This document shows positions 1 to 11,788 of a stretch of 64,000 nt of DNA, piece after piece. This stretch comes from Diphasiastrum complanatum (lineage: Eukaryota > Streptophyta > Lycopodiopsida > Lycopodiales > Lycopodiaceae). The translations under genes and the position numbers were made by a program. Each line of letters opens with the position of its first letter. Positions within the stretch are counted from its first letter, which is position 1. Location: positions 124,815 to 188,814 of the forward strand of contig MU831554.1 in NCBI GenBank assembly GCA_029204225.1, given 5' to 3'. The notes beneath the pieces are model-generated. The model ran no database searches and was not told where the DNA came from. It saw only the letters and a program-made list of their open reading frames with translations.

Positions 1-59
1 ATTAAGAAATTTCCAAGTACAATCTTAGAACACAACACTATAATATTTTCTATACAAAT

Positions 60-781
60 CATAGTTGCACTGCGTTTCTGAAACACGTTTCGGAAATATG
101 GAATTTTTTTTCAGAAACGTTTTTTTTAATTTTTTTTTTTTTTTGGTTTTATTTGTGCAATATGGGTATCAGGTGAAAGCTCTAATTAAGAGCATTATTA
201 CTGTGTAATTTACCGACTGTTTCGGGTGCAGGATGGTCCAGTTCAGGTGCATTAATCCATGTTGGGTTCTGTCAAGGATAAAAATTTAAAACTAACCTCT
301 AGCCTGTCTGTTACGATCACAGATGGTCCCAATAAGTGTGTTTTCGCTCAAGGAGTTGGAAGGCCAAGTCATAAAGAGGCCTTACCATCAGGGCCGGGGT
401 CTACCGGCAGCCCCCGGACCCTGCCGCTAGGGGGCGTTGCCCCCCAAACCTCCCACTGGGGGGCTACCGCCCCCCGGACCCTGTTTCTCGGGGGGGCTAC
501 CGCCCCCCGAACCCCTTGAGCATTTATTGAAAACCAGAGCAAATAACAACCAAATAGCTATTGAAAATAAGATCTATTTGTGACCCATCTACTGCACTTC
601 TGAGAGGCAAAACGCTCGTTAGACCATTGATCCCCTAAAAAAATTTCAACCATAAGCTATTTTTCCAAAAAAAAAAAAAAATTTTTTTTTTTTTTTTGCG
701 ATTCTGGGAGGAGAAACGCGTTTCTCAGAAACGCGGTTTCCGAAACGTCTCCTCCCAGAAACGCGATTCTGTGCAACTATG
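60..781. mobile_element. Non-autonomous TIR DNA transposon (MITE-like), 722 bp, with 6 bp target duplication
   Basis: The left end starts CATAGTTGCACTGCGTTTCTG. The right end, reverse-complemented, starts CATAGTTGCACAGAATCGCG and then also runs into GTTTCTG and ACGTTTCGGAAA. The termini are therefore imperfect inverted repeats rich in GTTTC/GAAAC motifs. The hexamer ACAAAT flanks both sides (54-59 and 782-787), as a target-site duplication would. No transposase is encoded. The interior holds poly-T/poly-A tracts and a GC-rich tandem repeat. A second, partial and inverted relative lies at 29160-29330. A 6 bp duplication does not fit hAT (8), Mutator (9), CACTA or Harbinger (3), so the superfamily is open. 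Confidence 0.75.
395..515. repeat. GC-rich short tandem repeat inside the TIR element
   Basis: Three to four degenerate units of about 30-35 bp, each with a GGGGGCTACCGCC-like core followed by CCCCGGACC and a CTG or CT junction. The tract is far more GC-rich than its AT-rich surroundings. The 86-codon open frame across it (259-519) encodes only a repetitive Pro/Thr/Gly stretch and I do not count it as a gene. Confidence 0.6.
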
Positions 782-1324
782 ACAAATACAAAGGACTTTT
801 GAGTACAATAATTTTACAACTTGCTTTCTCTACGTGCACTTAGAAGAAACAATTGAGTTTAAGAATGGTTCAGCTTTCCACCCATAAGCATATAACCCTA
901 AGTTGTAATGCGGCAATACATTCGAACTGCATTCTCTCTTAGATTTATATTCCTCAAAAACATGTCTACTTTTGCTAATGACCTTCTCTTAGGAATAATT
1001 CAACAAAGGAAGCATACTCTTGAAGAAAAAGACTTGTAGGCTTTGATATAGAAGTATTTCTCAGCAGAATTCTATTGGTACTTGCAAAAACTCCTCGGCT
1101 GCATTCTAATCCTTTGCAGGCTTTTTCTTTTCTTCTTGGATTAGAAAATTTTGACATGGTGTCTCAAGCCAAGAATTCAGACCAATTGCACGTCTCTCAT
1201 AGTTCTCAAGAATGGTACGGAACCATTCCTAAAATATAATAAAAACCTATTTTTTGAGAAATAACTTTGGTGTGGGTAAATCCGTTCAGAAAAATGATTA
1301 GATCATTGTTTTCTGCACATTAAA

Positions 1325-1610
1325 AAAGGCCTTCTGTTCTTGTTCCTAATAGGAACAGGAACAAGAACATGAAAAGTCACAAAAGTTGCTTAAGAACAGG
1401 AAAGGGAAGCCCTGGGAACTTAGGAATAGGAACAACAACAAAATCTCAGGAACAGGAATAGGAACCCTTTGATTTTTATGCATGGACTTTAGGAACCCAG
1501 GTTTCAGTAGGAACAGGAACACGAACCCTAAACCCTTCTTTTACACATGAACTTGGGAGCTGTTAGGAATGGGAACATGATTGGAAACTTAGGAACAGGC
1601 ACTTGGACCT
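1325..1610. repeat. Purine-rich degenerate repeat (GGAACA motif)
   Basis: Many imperfect copies of GGAACA, AGGAAC and GGAACAAGAAC run through this stretch, with a GAAC-based period of about 6 bp. It looks like a decayed simple-sequence repeat in intronic DNA. Confidence 0.5.
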
Positions 1611-2192
1611 TCATAAGTCATAACACATAGATATATTAGAAAAACACCAATTTGCTGAGTACAGACTGGTACATAACATTATGTAGACCATGCTTTAATA
1701 TGCCCAATATAATGATTAGGAATACAAAACATAAAGAAAGCTTAAAAAACATTACGCCATCTCAACCAAAATGTTGTAGCCTAAAATGCTCCAAAAATAA
1801 ACAGCTTTTACGCAACCTGTATCATTATCAAACAACATGAATAAAGAGATTATAAACTCAGGTATAAAAGTTCCTTTTTTTTTTTGGTAAAGAATCTTTC
1901 CTGTTTGGGAGCGGAACCATACCAAAAAAATATCTGTTCCTTAGGACCGGTACCGTACCCATTCCTATCCAAAAATGTTAAGAACGGGTATCATTGCTTG
2001 GCCTTCATTGAAACTCTTCAAACTAGGTTTCAAAGTCATGTTTTTCAGTCCTATATGGCGTCTAGGCTCTAACATTAAGTTTTAAGACTTCAATCTGCCA
2101 TAATAATGGAAAATGTACCAAACTTCGAAAAAACTTAAGTTCTTCTGAATCATGGCACGTTTGAGCAACAAAAATGGCATAACAATACAAAC

Positions 2193-2339
2193 CTCTAACA
2201 AGCCTGTTGAACTCATTGGAAGATCTTTGATTGAACAAATGGCAATCAAACATGCAACTCGTCCAAAGCCCATCTCTGTCCCTGAAACTTTTGACTGTAA
2301 TGCTCTCCACTCAACAGCTGTCATGTACTTCTGATGTGA
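2193..2339 (-). CDS. GNAT-family N-acetyltransferase, exon 2
   Basis: On the minus strand, acceptor TGATGCAG precedes the exon and donor GAG/GTTTGT follows it. The exon has 147 bp (49 codons) and is phase 0 on both sides. It reads SHQKYMTAVEWRALQSK and continues to CLIAICSIKDLP. This matches the segment after the first helix in plant chloroplast GNAT acetyltransferases, where a W-x-AL-x-x-K/R-x-x-G block precedes the first beta strand of the acetyl-CoA fold. The acetyl-CoA-binding loop and C-terminal strands would be in later exons, which I do not see. Joining to exon 1 keeps the frame open. Confidence 0.7.
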
Positions 2340-3689
2340 CTGCATCAACAGCAAGACCAAAAGTTATAAACAAGAACATCATGAAGCAGATTGTGTTATG
2401 AAGCTATGAACACTACCAAATCAAAGATATGAACATGAAAAAACATCATGTCAGAGTAAGTCCTGCATTTATTCCATTCCCATCTCGTTTATTTTCATTT
2501 TCCTTTACTTAGGTCTTACTTCTTCCTTCTCCAGCATGTTTTTCTGATTGACTGCCTCACAAGAAGGTACTTCATAGGCTAAATCATAAGAAATGCTTGT
2601 ATAAACAAGTCGTCCCTGCAGATCCACGAACTCCAAGTGACTTGAATTCATCGCAGTAAGTTGACTTCCATAAAAAGGCTAGAAGAAGGGCAATCCTCTC
2701 CCCACAATCATCATTAGCAGCAAGACCGCGATTCAGCTGAGGGATCCTTAGAGAGAGAGACATGACAGACATATGCAAAAGTCGGAGAAGACTGCCATTG
2801 TAACGATCAATCAAGGTAGAGGAGGTCAGCAAATTTCTATTCCATACCAAATTCCCTTATCAATAACGGAATTTTGCAGTGGATCTAGGCCAAGCTCTTT
2901 GCTGAAAATCAAGTTCGGCTACACTCTTTCCTCGTTATAGATTGTTCAAAGATGTGATCTTTCCCTTGTATTTATGCTAATTTGTTCAGTTTTCTTTTGA
3001 ATTAGCCACCGAAGTATGCAAGCACTACACAACAAAACCACCGAGTTTGTAGATTGGTAATTTAATAGGTGGGAAACTTTGGGCTCTATAGAGCATCCAG
3101 TGATGAGATGTAGAATTTTAAAATCATATACCATTTTACAGACATTCAGATAGGCAGTGGTGGATGCTATTGCCAAGACCTTGATCTAAGAACGTAGTTC
3201 TAGGGGCAAAGCACCAATGCTACTATAAGGGAACTAAAAAGTCGAACTTTCTAAGGTAATTGCTCACAATTAGGTAACAAATGCTCACTTATGGCTCGTC
3301 CATAGAATCATCCTATCTCACCCCCGTGCACTAGAGTTACTGACACCAAAGTCATCCCTAATCAAGCCTCCAATTTCCCCAAGCCATCAGCCATCGCTTT
3401 TAGCTCTCACTAGCATCATTTATAGACTAGAGACATCCTGGCTACGCATGTGCTCGTACCATCCACCAACTACTAGCTAGACTGAATGAATGACAACGGG
3501 CTCTCTTACCTCTATATACATAATGTAGGTAGGTCCAACCTCAAGCACACTCCACACCCATTCTATGAGATGAGGCAACATGAAATGCTGGCACATGGCA
3601 CTAAAACATGTCAAAAACCCCAAACCAGCGTCCTGCCTCTAATTGAGGTCATCACCTTGAGGCCAGCATACCACTATAAAATAACAATT

Positions 3690-4510
3690 CCTCAGCATTA
3701 AGAACCTCTAGGGGAGGATCCTAAGGTATTTCAATCTCAAGTCCACATCTTTTTCCCACGTGTCCTCCACCATCTAACTTACCTTTTTCAAAAAACCAAA
3801 TATTCAAAAACTAAACAATTTCTCAAATGATGAATTCCATGCATTTATGACTCTTTGGTTGCTTGGGTACAAGGGCTCTCAGGTTCTCCAACTAGACTAG
3901 CTCACCCTTTGGTATAAGATTATCCTTTCTAACCAATCATTCTTCAAATTGACTAACATGGCATACACAATGAACTTTAATTAGTCCCTTGAGGAAGATC
4001 TAGTTGATATGTGGACCAATTGACTTTCTCTACAGAGGATCACTATATCTTGGAGACAGTTTTGGACATTTCCCCATTAGTAGTACCTTAGAATCTTTTG
4101 GGATTTTGAGATCACTCGAATCTCCAACCTTATGTTCTCGAGGCAAGCAACTTTGGTGAGCACAAAATCAGGCTCAATCTTAAGCCTAATGCTTTTCTTA
4201 GCCACTTGCAACATTTTCTTGTATATCCTGCAAGAAATCGGTTACAACGCCCTTTAAGGGCTTTGAATCTGACATATACTAGTGAACAAGTCTAAAAGCC
4301 AAACATCAACATTAATGGACTATATTCACCGGAAGAATGCTTAACATTATTGTGCGCAAACTCAACCATTGGGAGATGCTTGTCCCAATCTAACTATCAT
4401 CTTGAAACATAGACCCGAAGCATACCTTCTATCAACTTGTTGGTACGTTCAGTTTATCCATCAGATTCTGGATGATCAATAAATGAAAGATTAATAGTTA
4501 TTTCCAGTCT
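3690..4510 (-). mobile_element. Decayed Ty3/gypsy integrase fragment
   Basis: Read on the minus strand from about 4500 downward, with stops and frameshifts, are blocks typical of the gypsy integrase 3' half: IDHPESDG-stop-TERTNKLIEGML, then MVEFAHNNVKHSSGEYSPLMLMFGF, then KLSPRYSDPL. These match the final DDE-domain Glu region, the conserved FAYN block and the post-core GPF/Y-like block. The fragment lies in intron 1 of the GNAT gene. No LTRs are recognised around it. The reading frame is heavily broken, so this is an old relic. Confidence 0.65.
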
Positions 4511-4564
4511 TTCGAAGACTGATTGCCTAAACTTGTTGCTAAAAAAAACTTAAAATCACTGTAT

Positions 4565-4950
4565 CATTATCATACCCAATCTAGTGGGCTTGGCATAGTT
4601 AGTTAGCTTGGCAGCCAAAGTTTCTTTGGTCCCAAGTTCAAGGGCCCCTTGGCAACCAAGATGCATTATCATACCCAACCCAACGGGGGTTGGCTCAGTT
4701 GGTTAGCTTGACAACCAAAGTTTCTTTGGTCCCGGTTCGAGCCTCCCCTTGGATACCAAGATGCATTGTCATACCGAACGGGGTTGGCTCAGTTGGTTAG
4801 CTTGACATCCAAAGTTTCTTTGGTCCCAGGTTCGAGCCTCCCCTTGGAAACCAAGAAGCATTGTCATCATCATCTTCCTTACCCAATGGGATTGGCCAGT
4901 TGGCTAGCTTGACAAGTTTCTTTGGTCTCAATTTCAAGGAAAGAAGCATT
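4565..4950 (+). repeat. Four tandem tRNA-like (SINE-like) units
   Basis: Four units of about 90-100 bp start near 4565, 4664, 4765 and 4860, each opening with ATTRTCAT. Units 2 and 3 contain TGGCTCAGTTGG (4691-4702, 4785-4796), a full match to the RNA polymerase III A box. GGTTCGAGCC, close to the B box, follows 43-44 nt later (4734-4743, 4829-4838). Unit 3 can pair GGGG upstream of the A box with CCCC after the B box, as in a tRNA acceptor stem. Unit 1 has weaker boxes and unit 4 has lost the B box. This looks like a tRNA-derived SINE head amplified in tandem; no poly-A or 3' body was recognised. Confidence 0.65.
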
Positions 4951-5134
4951 ATCATCATCAGGAAAACAGAACAAACTGGATGAGTCAATGCGGGCTTGCT
5001 GCATATTGACCCTTACAAATAGCATGATGGTATAAGACAGCAGGCATAGCAACAGCATAACGACCAGTAGAAACAACTTTGCAGCACTCGAATGGACAGA
5101 CATTGCATCTGCAATTTCAAAGTGTTGCACTCAC

Positions 5135-5566
5135 CTCTCGAGCCTCCATCGAGCGTTCCTCGGGGTAATTGTAAAACGTTCGAGCGCGCAAAGCTGCTGC
5201 TGCATAGAGCTGGCTTGAACAGCAAGCTTCCTGGATGGAGAATTGCAGCTTCCCTTCCATTGCGGCGGAGCTACCGTCATCCCCAGCCGTGCAAGCTGCC
5301 ACGCCCAAGCTGCTTTCGACGCCCAATGCAACGATCCCAAACCCAAAGCTAGCGGCTGAATTGCCGCACTGTAAAATGGAAGAATTGTAGAGAGGGGAAG
5401 AGCGGCGAGCAGCAGATACTTTTGCTTTGAATGGATATGGTGCGTGGGCTATGCAAGAAGAGGAGGTAGTGGAGGAATAGGCGATCGAGATGGAGGAAGA
5501 CGAAGGCGAGGAGGAAGAAGAGCAACAGTAGAAAAGAGAGGAATAAGGTGATGAGGCGAAGGCCAT
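5135..5566 (-). CDS. GNAT-family N-acetyltransferase, plastid-targeted, exon 1
   Basis: Exon 1 runs from ATG at 5566 to donor GAG/GTGAGT at 5135 and has 432 bp (144 codons). The ATG lies in a good context (GCG ATG G), and an in-frame stop lies upstream. The first 45 or so residues are Ser/Ala-rich, with few acidic residues and a run of Ser, as in a chloroplast transit peptide. The C-terminal part, FSIQEACCSSQLYAAAALRA followed by RTFYNYPEERSMEARE, resembles the alpha-1 region of plant plastid GNAT acetyltransferases, which acetylate protein N-termini and lysines. Joining to exon 2 gives SMEARE-SHQKYM in phase 0 across a 2.8 kb intron. The family call rests on recall of the fold's N-terminal pattern; the catalytic exons are not in view. 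Confidence 0.7.
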
Positions 5567-5904
5567 CGCCACGCTAGAAACAAAGCCTTTGCCTCCTTCA
5601 TGTACTACTATCTCTATCTTGCCTAACAATTCTTCTTAATCAAGGCCCTTTTCACCACCAATTGAGGCCCATTTCATATTTCTTTGCCATGTTTTAGTTT
5701 AGAATACACATTAGAGTTGCCACATTTTATTTCTCTCACATATTTTAGGAACACTTTCCTTTCGGCATTGCCACAATTGCAAGGAAGCTATTGTGATGCA
5801 GTAAGCTTGGCGAAGCTTGGAGATGAGGTGATGCAGCAAGCTATCAATGATTCTCTTGAATATGTGACTTGATTCGTTTAAGTGAGTTTGAGAGTTGAGA
5901 ATCT

Positions 5905-7210
5905 ACTTTGTTAAGTTTTGTTATTTGCTATTTTTTTTTTTCTCATTTATGGATGTGCTTGTTTTCAGTGAGGGCCAGACAGAAGATCACATTGGAAGAG
6001 GTCCAACAACAACTGAACCACCAAATGGCCCAGATTGACCAAGCACGAGATGGATCGTCATGTGCAATGACAGTTCATGCCTCTCTACTTAATCCTGAGG
6101 ACGTACAGTTCTAGGCCCCACAAGCCACATCCATCCTAATGGAGAGATACTTGTAGCTAATCCAAGAACGAGAGGCCGAGAAGAAAAACTTTGAAAATAT
6201 CGTGGCCAAGCAGGAAAAGATCATCCTTGAGGCCAGAAGCAGCTAGAAGAAACAACAAAGGCCCTACAGCAAGTCTTGAACAAGGTGAACCAATTGTGGG
6301 ACACGACGTGCAAGGCCCAAGCGGGTGCTTCTACAAAGAAACCACGGGACGATGATGGAGATGATGGAGCTTACAATAAGGATGGGCAAACCCGACCATC
6401 AGATGGTAGCTCGAGATCGAGTAGCCAGAGAGCCAAAGATGCTTTCGGGACTTTTTTCTCTTCTCTCTCATACTTTTAGCCTCTCTTCTTATTCTGCATT
6501 TAATTATTCTGAAACATTTGTTCCTACATACCCTGTTTCTTTACTTTCCTCCTCTCCACCACCTCCTAGTCGATTATTGGGCCCATCTGGAGGTCTAGCT
6601 AACACGTACAAAGCCCGACGGGACGAGTTCCTACAACAGCTCTGTTCCCCCGGTGCGGGGTACAATTTGCTAAACCCACTTCCTCCTAAGTCTATCATTA
6701 CTATGCCTCTCTCTCCTGATCACTCCATCCTTGACCCTCCAAAAACTAACATTGACATCGATGGTGATGATGACTTTCTGGCAGATCCGCCGAAAACTAG
6801 AAGATTCTCGCCCAGGCAAGATACGGGCACAACTGAGCCATCTACAAGCGAGCGGACTAAAGAAAGTGATACGGGCACTAAGGCCCTAGACGACTATTTG
6901 GCAAGGCCAACTTAGCGACGTAAGGCAACCTCACCTACCAGGCCAAAGGGAAATATGGCAGAGACCAAGGAGTCAAAAAAGTTTGAAAGGAAATATCTTC
7001 CCAACATGAGGGGAGGCAAAGAAGAGATCGATCAAGGCCAATATTCCACAAGGGCTGAGATCATTGCAGCCCTGCAACCGCAACCTGAGTGGTGAAATAA
7101 AGTCCTCAAGGATAGCAGGATGCTGCAAGAATATCTGAGAGCACCGACATGGAAAAGAATTGATCCCTTCTACATGCCGCTCAAATCAATGATACCTAGT
7201 ACTTTCCATT
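5905..7210 (+). pseudogene. Degenerate ORF, possibly retroelement-derived
   Basis: A coding-like stretch with several stops and frameshifts. The first part (about 5960-6240) reads as a charged, glutamine-rich coiled coil (TLEEVQQQLNHQMAQIDQAR, later EREAEKKNFENIVAKQEK). A shift near 6245 leads to LQQVLNKVNQLWDTTCKAQ and an acidic and basic tail. Another frame, open to 6912, holds a Pro/Ser-rich part, then GGLANTYKARRDEFLQQL and an acidic block. It continues past a TAG to about 7210. I see no zinc knuckle, protease or RT. A gag-like protein of an old retroelement is possible, but so is a host pseudogene. Confidence 0.3.
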
Positions 7211-7372
7211 GAGAATCTAGCTCCCAACAAATGCTACCGAAAATGGCAAGTTAAACTCAATCTCTCTCTCTATCCAATTCACCCATTATCTCTCTGAAAT
7301 ATTGGGGATTATATATGACTTGTGTTTTTATCCTCTCTTCCAAAAATGAGGACCACCTGGCACCCATTCATT

Positions 7373-7503
<131 letters not shown>

Positions 7504-8164
7504 TTTAAGCTACAAAATTAGAAGAACAGCTTTAGACTTAATCCTAACAGCTTCCGGATGTCTGTTGCAGTAGTCCGTGCAACCCAGCGTTGTCCATCCA
7601 TCTACTGGGATCGTGAAGATGCTTTGCCATTGCAGCCACTTGATAGCTGTAATCATTTCCTTGCGGTGCCCCTACGGTCGTGACGTCCTTCGAAGCGTGA
7701 GGGCTTGGCAAGCTATTGCAAACATATTGCAATGGACGTTGGTGCGGTGCTCGGGCGGTTCATCCCCTTCGGGAGGAGAGACTGTAGTGAACCTCAATCG
7801 TTAACTAATACCTTAGTGGACCGCATTCGTTGACTCTGTGGTGCGGTTCAGTTTTTTGGCCCTTCGAAAAAAATGCGAAGAATGCGAAGGTCAACGAAAA
7901 CTTGCTATAAGTAATTTTAGATGAAGTGTTGCATATTTCAGAAAATGCGAAAAACCCGAAGGTCTTTTGAAATACGTCCCAAGTCATATTTCGGCCATGT
8001 GTCGATTTTTACGGGAAATGCGAAAAGTGCGAACTGTGCGAAAACCAGTTCAAATATGCAAATTTTGCGAAACTTAGTTCAAGACATGCAGCAGTCCGAA
8101 AAACACAAGGAAAAATATGCCTTGATGGTTAGAAACTTTAAGTTTATTCACTTTTGGCAATAGC

Positions 8165-9625
8165 TCATGGACAAACAAGCATGAATTATAGCATGGGCAA
8201 TTGTCAAAAAAAATTTCCCACTAAGAGATTTTGAATCCACGTAATACATGATAAAAATAACTTTTTCTTCACAATATGATACTTTTATCGACAAGAGATA
8301 TCCTCCATGACACATAGCAATTCACATGATTCATATGATATTCTCTTTGGGTACATCACATAATTTCAAAAGTAAACCCATATCAGTTGCTTCTCATATC
8401 GATATTAAGTGTCCAATTTTGTATGTGTGCTAAATTCTTTGAAAAGCAGACTATTCTCATCTTCTAGACACACTAAAAAAAGAGGTAGCAACTCAAACAT
8501 GGCACACTAGTCACAAAAGCTCAACAACTTATGACACATTGTAGATTCGCAAGTTTGCAACCATTGTTTCAGTTGCAAGGTCAGAGACTTGTATGAAAAG
8601 AGACAATATGCCAAAATGACAATTTAATACCTCATAAAGACTATGCTTGTTATGTCCATGTCTAGTTACGAGAATTTGGAATGATCCTTGGCATGGGTAT
8701 ATTAGTGCTCGTGTTGTCAAGATTATTAGTTACACCTCAAAATTCCATCAAGCCAGTTATGTAATTAATAACCTTGTGAGAACCTACACCCTCCTATAAT
8801 GAGATGTTGAGCAGCACATGGTGTGTGACAACTATTTATATGCATGCAAAGAGACTATGAATTATATCTAGAGTGAGTCGAGTCTGTTAATAAATTTGAA
8901 AAATACAAGAAAACCACTACAGCTTGCACCATGAGACGTTTGAGTCCGGTAGAAACTGGCGAACACACAACAATTACCATAGCTACAAGCACCTTAAGCT
9001 CTAAAAGATGGCACAACAAAAGTTGTTCAATAACAAGAAAACATTGTACATATAGCAAAATCTCCAAATTGCATGGACTAGACAAGTGTTAGCTAACTAA
9101 ATTAGCACCTTTCCAACTGACTAGGCCTAGTATAGGCCAAAACTATCGATGAACCCATGACATGTCCCTGAGCATAGCAAAAGCTATGAAAAAACTAATG
9201 TATAGGCTGATTTTCCTATGTGTGGCTTCTCAGCTAGTCCAAATAGCCAGTTTTAGAATGAGTGCTTGACAAATATATTGATTGTGGGCTAAGTCTTGTT
9301 TACTACAAAAAACTACTACAAATCTAGTTAACTATACACTAATTACAGTATCACATTTGAAGCTGATCTAAAATCAATCTAATTTTTGACACTCTTCCTT
9401 ATGTTCAAATCTGATAGGAGCGAAAAACAATAAGTTGTAGCAATGTCTGGAGTATCCAAAAGATGTTAGGCATTTTCCTGCTACTATGTACTTGACTCAC
9501 ACTCAAGCACACCAACAAACCACTTGACATTCACATTCAAGTTTGACAACACAAAGTATCACACAAACATTGTTACATACCTATGTAACTAACAGTACTT
9601 CCGTGACTCCTATATGTCCATTTAG
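8165..9625. other. Intergenic, nothing recognised
   Basis: AT-rich, with no convincing coding pattern on either strand. Just upstream (about 7860-8110) repeated TGCGAA/GTGCGAA words resemble the U3 part of the copia LTRs at 16177 and 60245, but no LTR boundaries could be placed. Confidence 0.4.
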
Positions 9626-10840
9626 TGTTGGGGGCTAAATGGCAAGTTACCCTTGGATAAGGGATACCCTTAGGATTAAGGGTAGGTGCCTTTGGATAAG
9701 AGCAGGCAAGTGACTATACCTTGGTCGGAGGTATGGAATCAAGTTACCCTTGGATAAGGGGTACCCTTAGGATTAACCTTTAGCTTAAGGTACTGGTGTC
9801 CTTGGATAAGGGCAGGTAGGTGTCTATGCCTTGGTTGGAGGTATGGAACCTAGTGAGGTATTAGAAAGTCATTACCATGGGTGTTTTGGCTATTTTTCTA
9901 AAACTTGGGCCTCAACCTTGAACCATATCACTTTATTGGTCTTGGACCAAAGTATACAAGCACAACTTGGGCAATGGGACCTAGTAGGAGGGCGCACTTC
10001 CAAGGTGTTCATTGAGTTCCCAACTCCCACAAAAAAGGCATTCAAAGAGTCATAGGTGATGGAAGAAGTCTCTTGACCTTCCATAAGCCTATGAAGGTTC
10101 TTTAATTCCCCTAGGCCTCTCTCTTTCTCATTGGTTGTGCATGGAACTCCATAGTGTATTGGAGGGTGTCATTTGCCATCTATATGAGGGGAGGAGGGAG
10201 CCCATAGGGAGGAGGAGAGATCTCTTTTGTTTGTTGTGCTTATGCTCTAGTGTGGCCACAAGTGTATAGATTGTTTTATTATGTGTAGTATGCTTAGGGT
10301 TTGGATCTTGCTTATGGTATGGAATATAAGTAGGGTTTGGATCTTGAGTATGCTATGGTTTGTGGTGATATGCTTGTGATTAGTTACTGGTTAGCAAGGG
10401 GGTGCTAGATTAGCCAAGTTGTAGGATTGCATGTGCTAGCTAGCTATAGTTGGTTGGTGCTAGATTAGCCAAGTTGGGTGGTGCTTATGGTATGGGACAT
10501 AACTAGGGTTTGGATCTTGAGTATGCTATGGTTTGTGGTGGTATGCTTGTGATTATTACTGGTTAGCAAAGGGGTGCTAGATTAGCCAAGTTGTAGGATT
10601 GCATGTGCTAGCTAGCTATAGTTGGGTGGTGAATACTTGAGGCCACTTGTTATCTACCTTTGTGATTAAGATTAGAGACACAGGCGGAGGAGAGATCCAT
10701 GAAGGCTTGAAGACCCTTACTTGCAGGTGGAGGCATCCTAGCTTAGAGTTGGGAGCATCTTGGAGCTTGCAGGTTACTTGGAGGACCTTTGGGGGCACTA
10801 CCTTTGGATTAAGAGGACTTCTTGACTTCATTTGTAAAAG
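9626..10840 (+). mobile_element. LTR (about 1.2 kb) of an LTR retrotransposon, followed by its primer-binding site
   Basis: The segment opens TGTTGGGGGCTAAATGG and is followed by TGGTATCAGAGC at 10841-10852, the usual plant primer-binding site complementary to initiator tRNA-Met. CA at 10829-10830 may be the true LTR end. Inside are a candidate TATA element (CTATATGAGG near 10180), diverged repeats of CCTTGGATAAGGG (9650-9810) and a 173 bp tandem duplication. No gag or pol can be read downstream and no partner LTR was found, so this is the 5' end of a decayed element. Confidence 0.6.
10311..10632. repeat. Tandem duplication, period about 173 bp, within the LTR
   Basis: CTTATGGTATGG at 10311 recurs at 10484. 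It is followed both times by the same series: TAGGGTTTGGATCTTGAGTA, TATGCTTGTGATTA, GGTTAGCAA, TGCTAGATTAGCCAAGTTG and GTGCTAGCTAGCTATAGTTG. The two copies differ by only a few bases. Confidence 0.8.
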
Positions 10841-10852
10841 TGGTATCAGAGC
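10841..10852 (+). promoter_or_regulatory. Primer-binding site (initiator tRNA-Met type)
   Basis: TGGTATCAGAGC, the same 12-mer as the sites at 14711 (plus strand) and 23839-23850 (minus strand). It shows that the DNA to its left is the 5' LTR of a plus-strand element. Confidence 0.75.
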
Positions 10853-10859
10853 TAGACAA

Positions 10860-11788
10860 AGGATGGTAAGCTTTTTAACCTTCTTCAAGTTCTATAAATA
10901 TCACAAATTAGAATTTTTTTGGAGAAAATTATTGGCTTTTCTAGTAATAGGAAGCATGTAGTTGAAGTACTCAATGAATCTAGTTCTCTTGATAAAGAGT
11001 AGTGATGCTTATAGAATTGTTTAGGGGCTGATTTTTTATTATGTTAAAGAAGTTTTAAAGTGGGCTTTTCTTTTAATCTTTTTGAAAAAAGATTCGTGGA
11101 ATGGTTAGAGGAAGTCTTCCTCTACATTTACAATATTTGTTTTTTTCAAAAATATTGATTCTAGCTATGTGTTTTAATCAAGACTAGTGTTTTTTTTGCA
11201 TAAATGAAGCGTTTAAAGTTCTGGTTTTCATTTTGAAGTTCTGTTTTTCAGACTTGTAAATTTGAAAATCAGATCTGAAAGTGAAGTTTTCATAACAACT
11301 TCATTAGTTACACCTTTTTACCTACTAGTTTTATGAAAATGGCAATGTAGGAAGGAAAAGGTAGTGTGAGTTTATGCATAAAAAAAAGTTTTGAAGTTCT
11401 GTTTTTTGTCATTTTGAAGTTTTGATTTTCAAACTTGTAAATATGAAAAACAGATCTGAAAAGTGAAGTTTTCATAGAACTAGTTTTCCATTTCTAGTCA
11501 CTAGTTTCATGGATTTGAAGAACTAGAAAATTGAGAAATGTGAAAATTTGTGTTGACTTTGAAATGACAAATGGAAATGGAACTAGAATAGGAACTTTAT
11601 GTAAACATTAGCTTGAAGTAGTTAATTGAAGTTTATATAAAAATTAGTTTTGATTTTTGCTTTGGATTGAGGCAAAGTAGGAAATTGCTTGGTGTAGTTT
11701 TCTCATAAGCTTGGATTCAGATTTACAGCCTCTTTGCAGATTCACAGCCGCTCTTCAAATTCACAGCCGCTTTGCAGATACACAACAA
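10860..11788. other. Decayed retroelement interior, no gene seen
   Basis: AT-rich sequence following the primer-binding site. It contains repeated phrases such as GAAGTTCTGTTTTT and GAAAGTGAAGTTTTCATA (near 11235 and 11400-11475), indicating an internal duplication of about 180 bp. No gag or pol can be read. Confidence 0.4.

Larger units (their letters stand above)
1..2192. other. Intron or downstream region of the GNAT gene
   Basis: Apart from the TIR element (60-781) and a purine-rich stretch (about 1325-1610) I see no gene here. It lies 3' of GNAT exon 2 (minus strand). The later exons of that gene were looked for and not found, so they are probably beyond the left edge. Short open frames here have no recognisable domain. 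Confidence 0.5.

Noticed and set aside
259-519. 86-codon ORF ending in PRT/GG repeats
   Set aside because: Encoded by a short GC-rich tandem repeat inside a non-coding TIR element; no domain.
5092-5352. Plus-strand ORF of 86 codons
   Set aside because: It is antisense to GNAT exon 1, which has splice sites, a transit-peptide-like start and family text.
7860-8110. Possible LTR with GCGAA words
   Set aside because: The words resemble copia U3 DNA, but no termini, primer-binding site or partner could be found, so it is not listed as an element.
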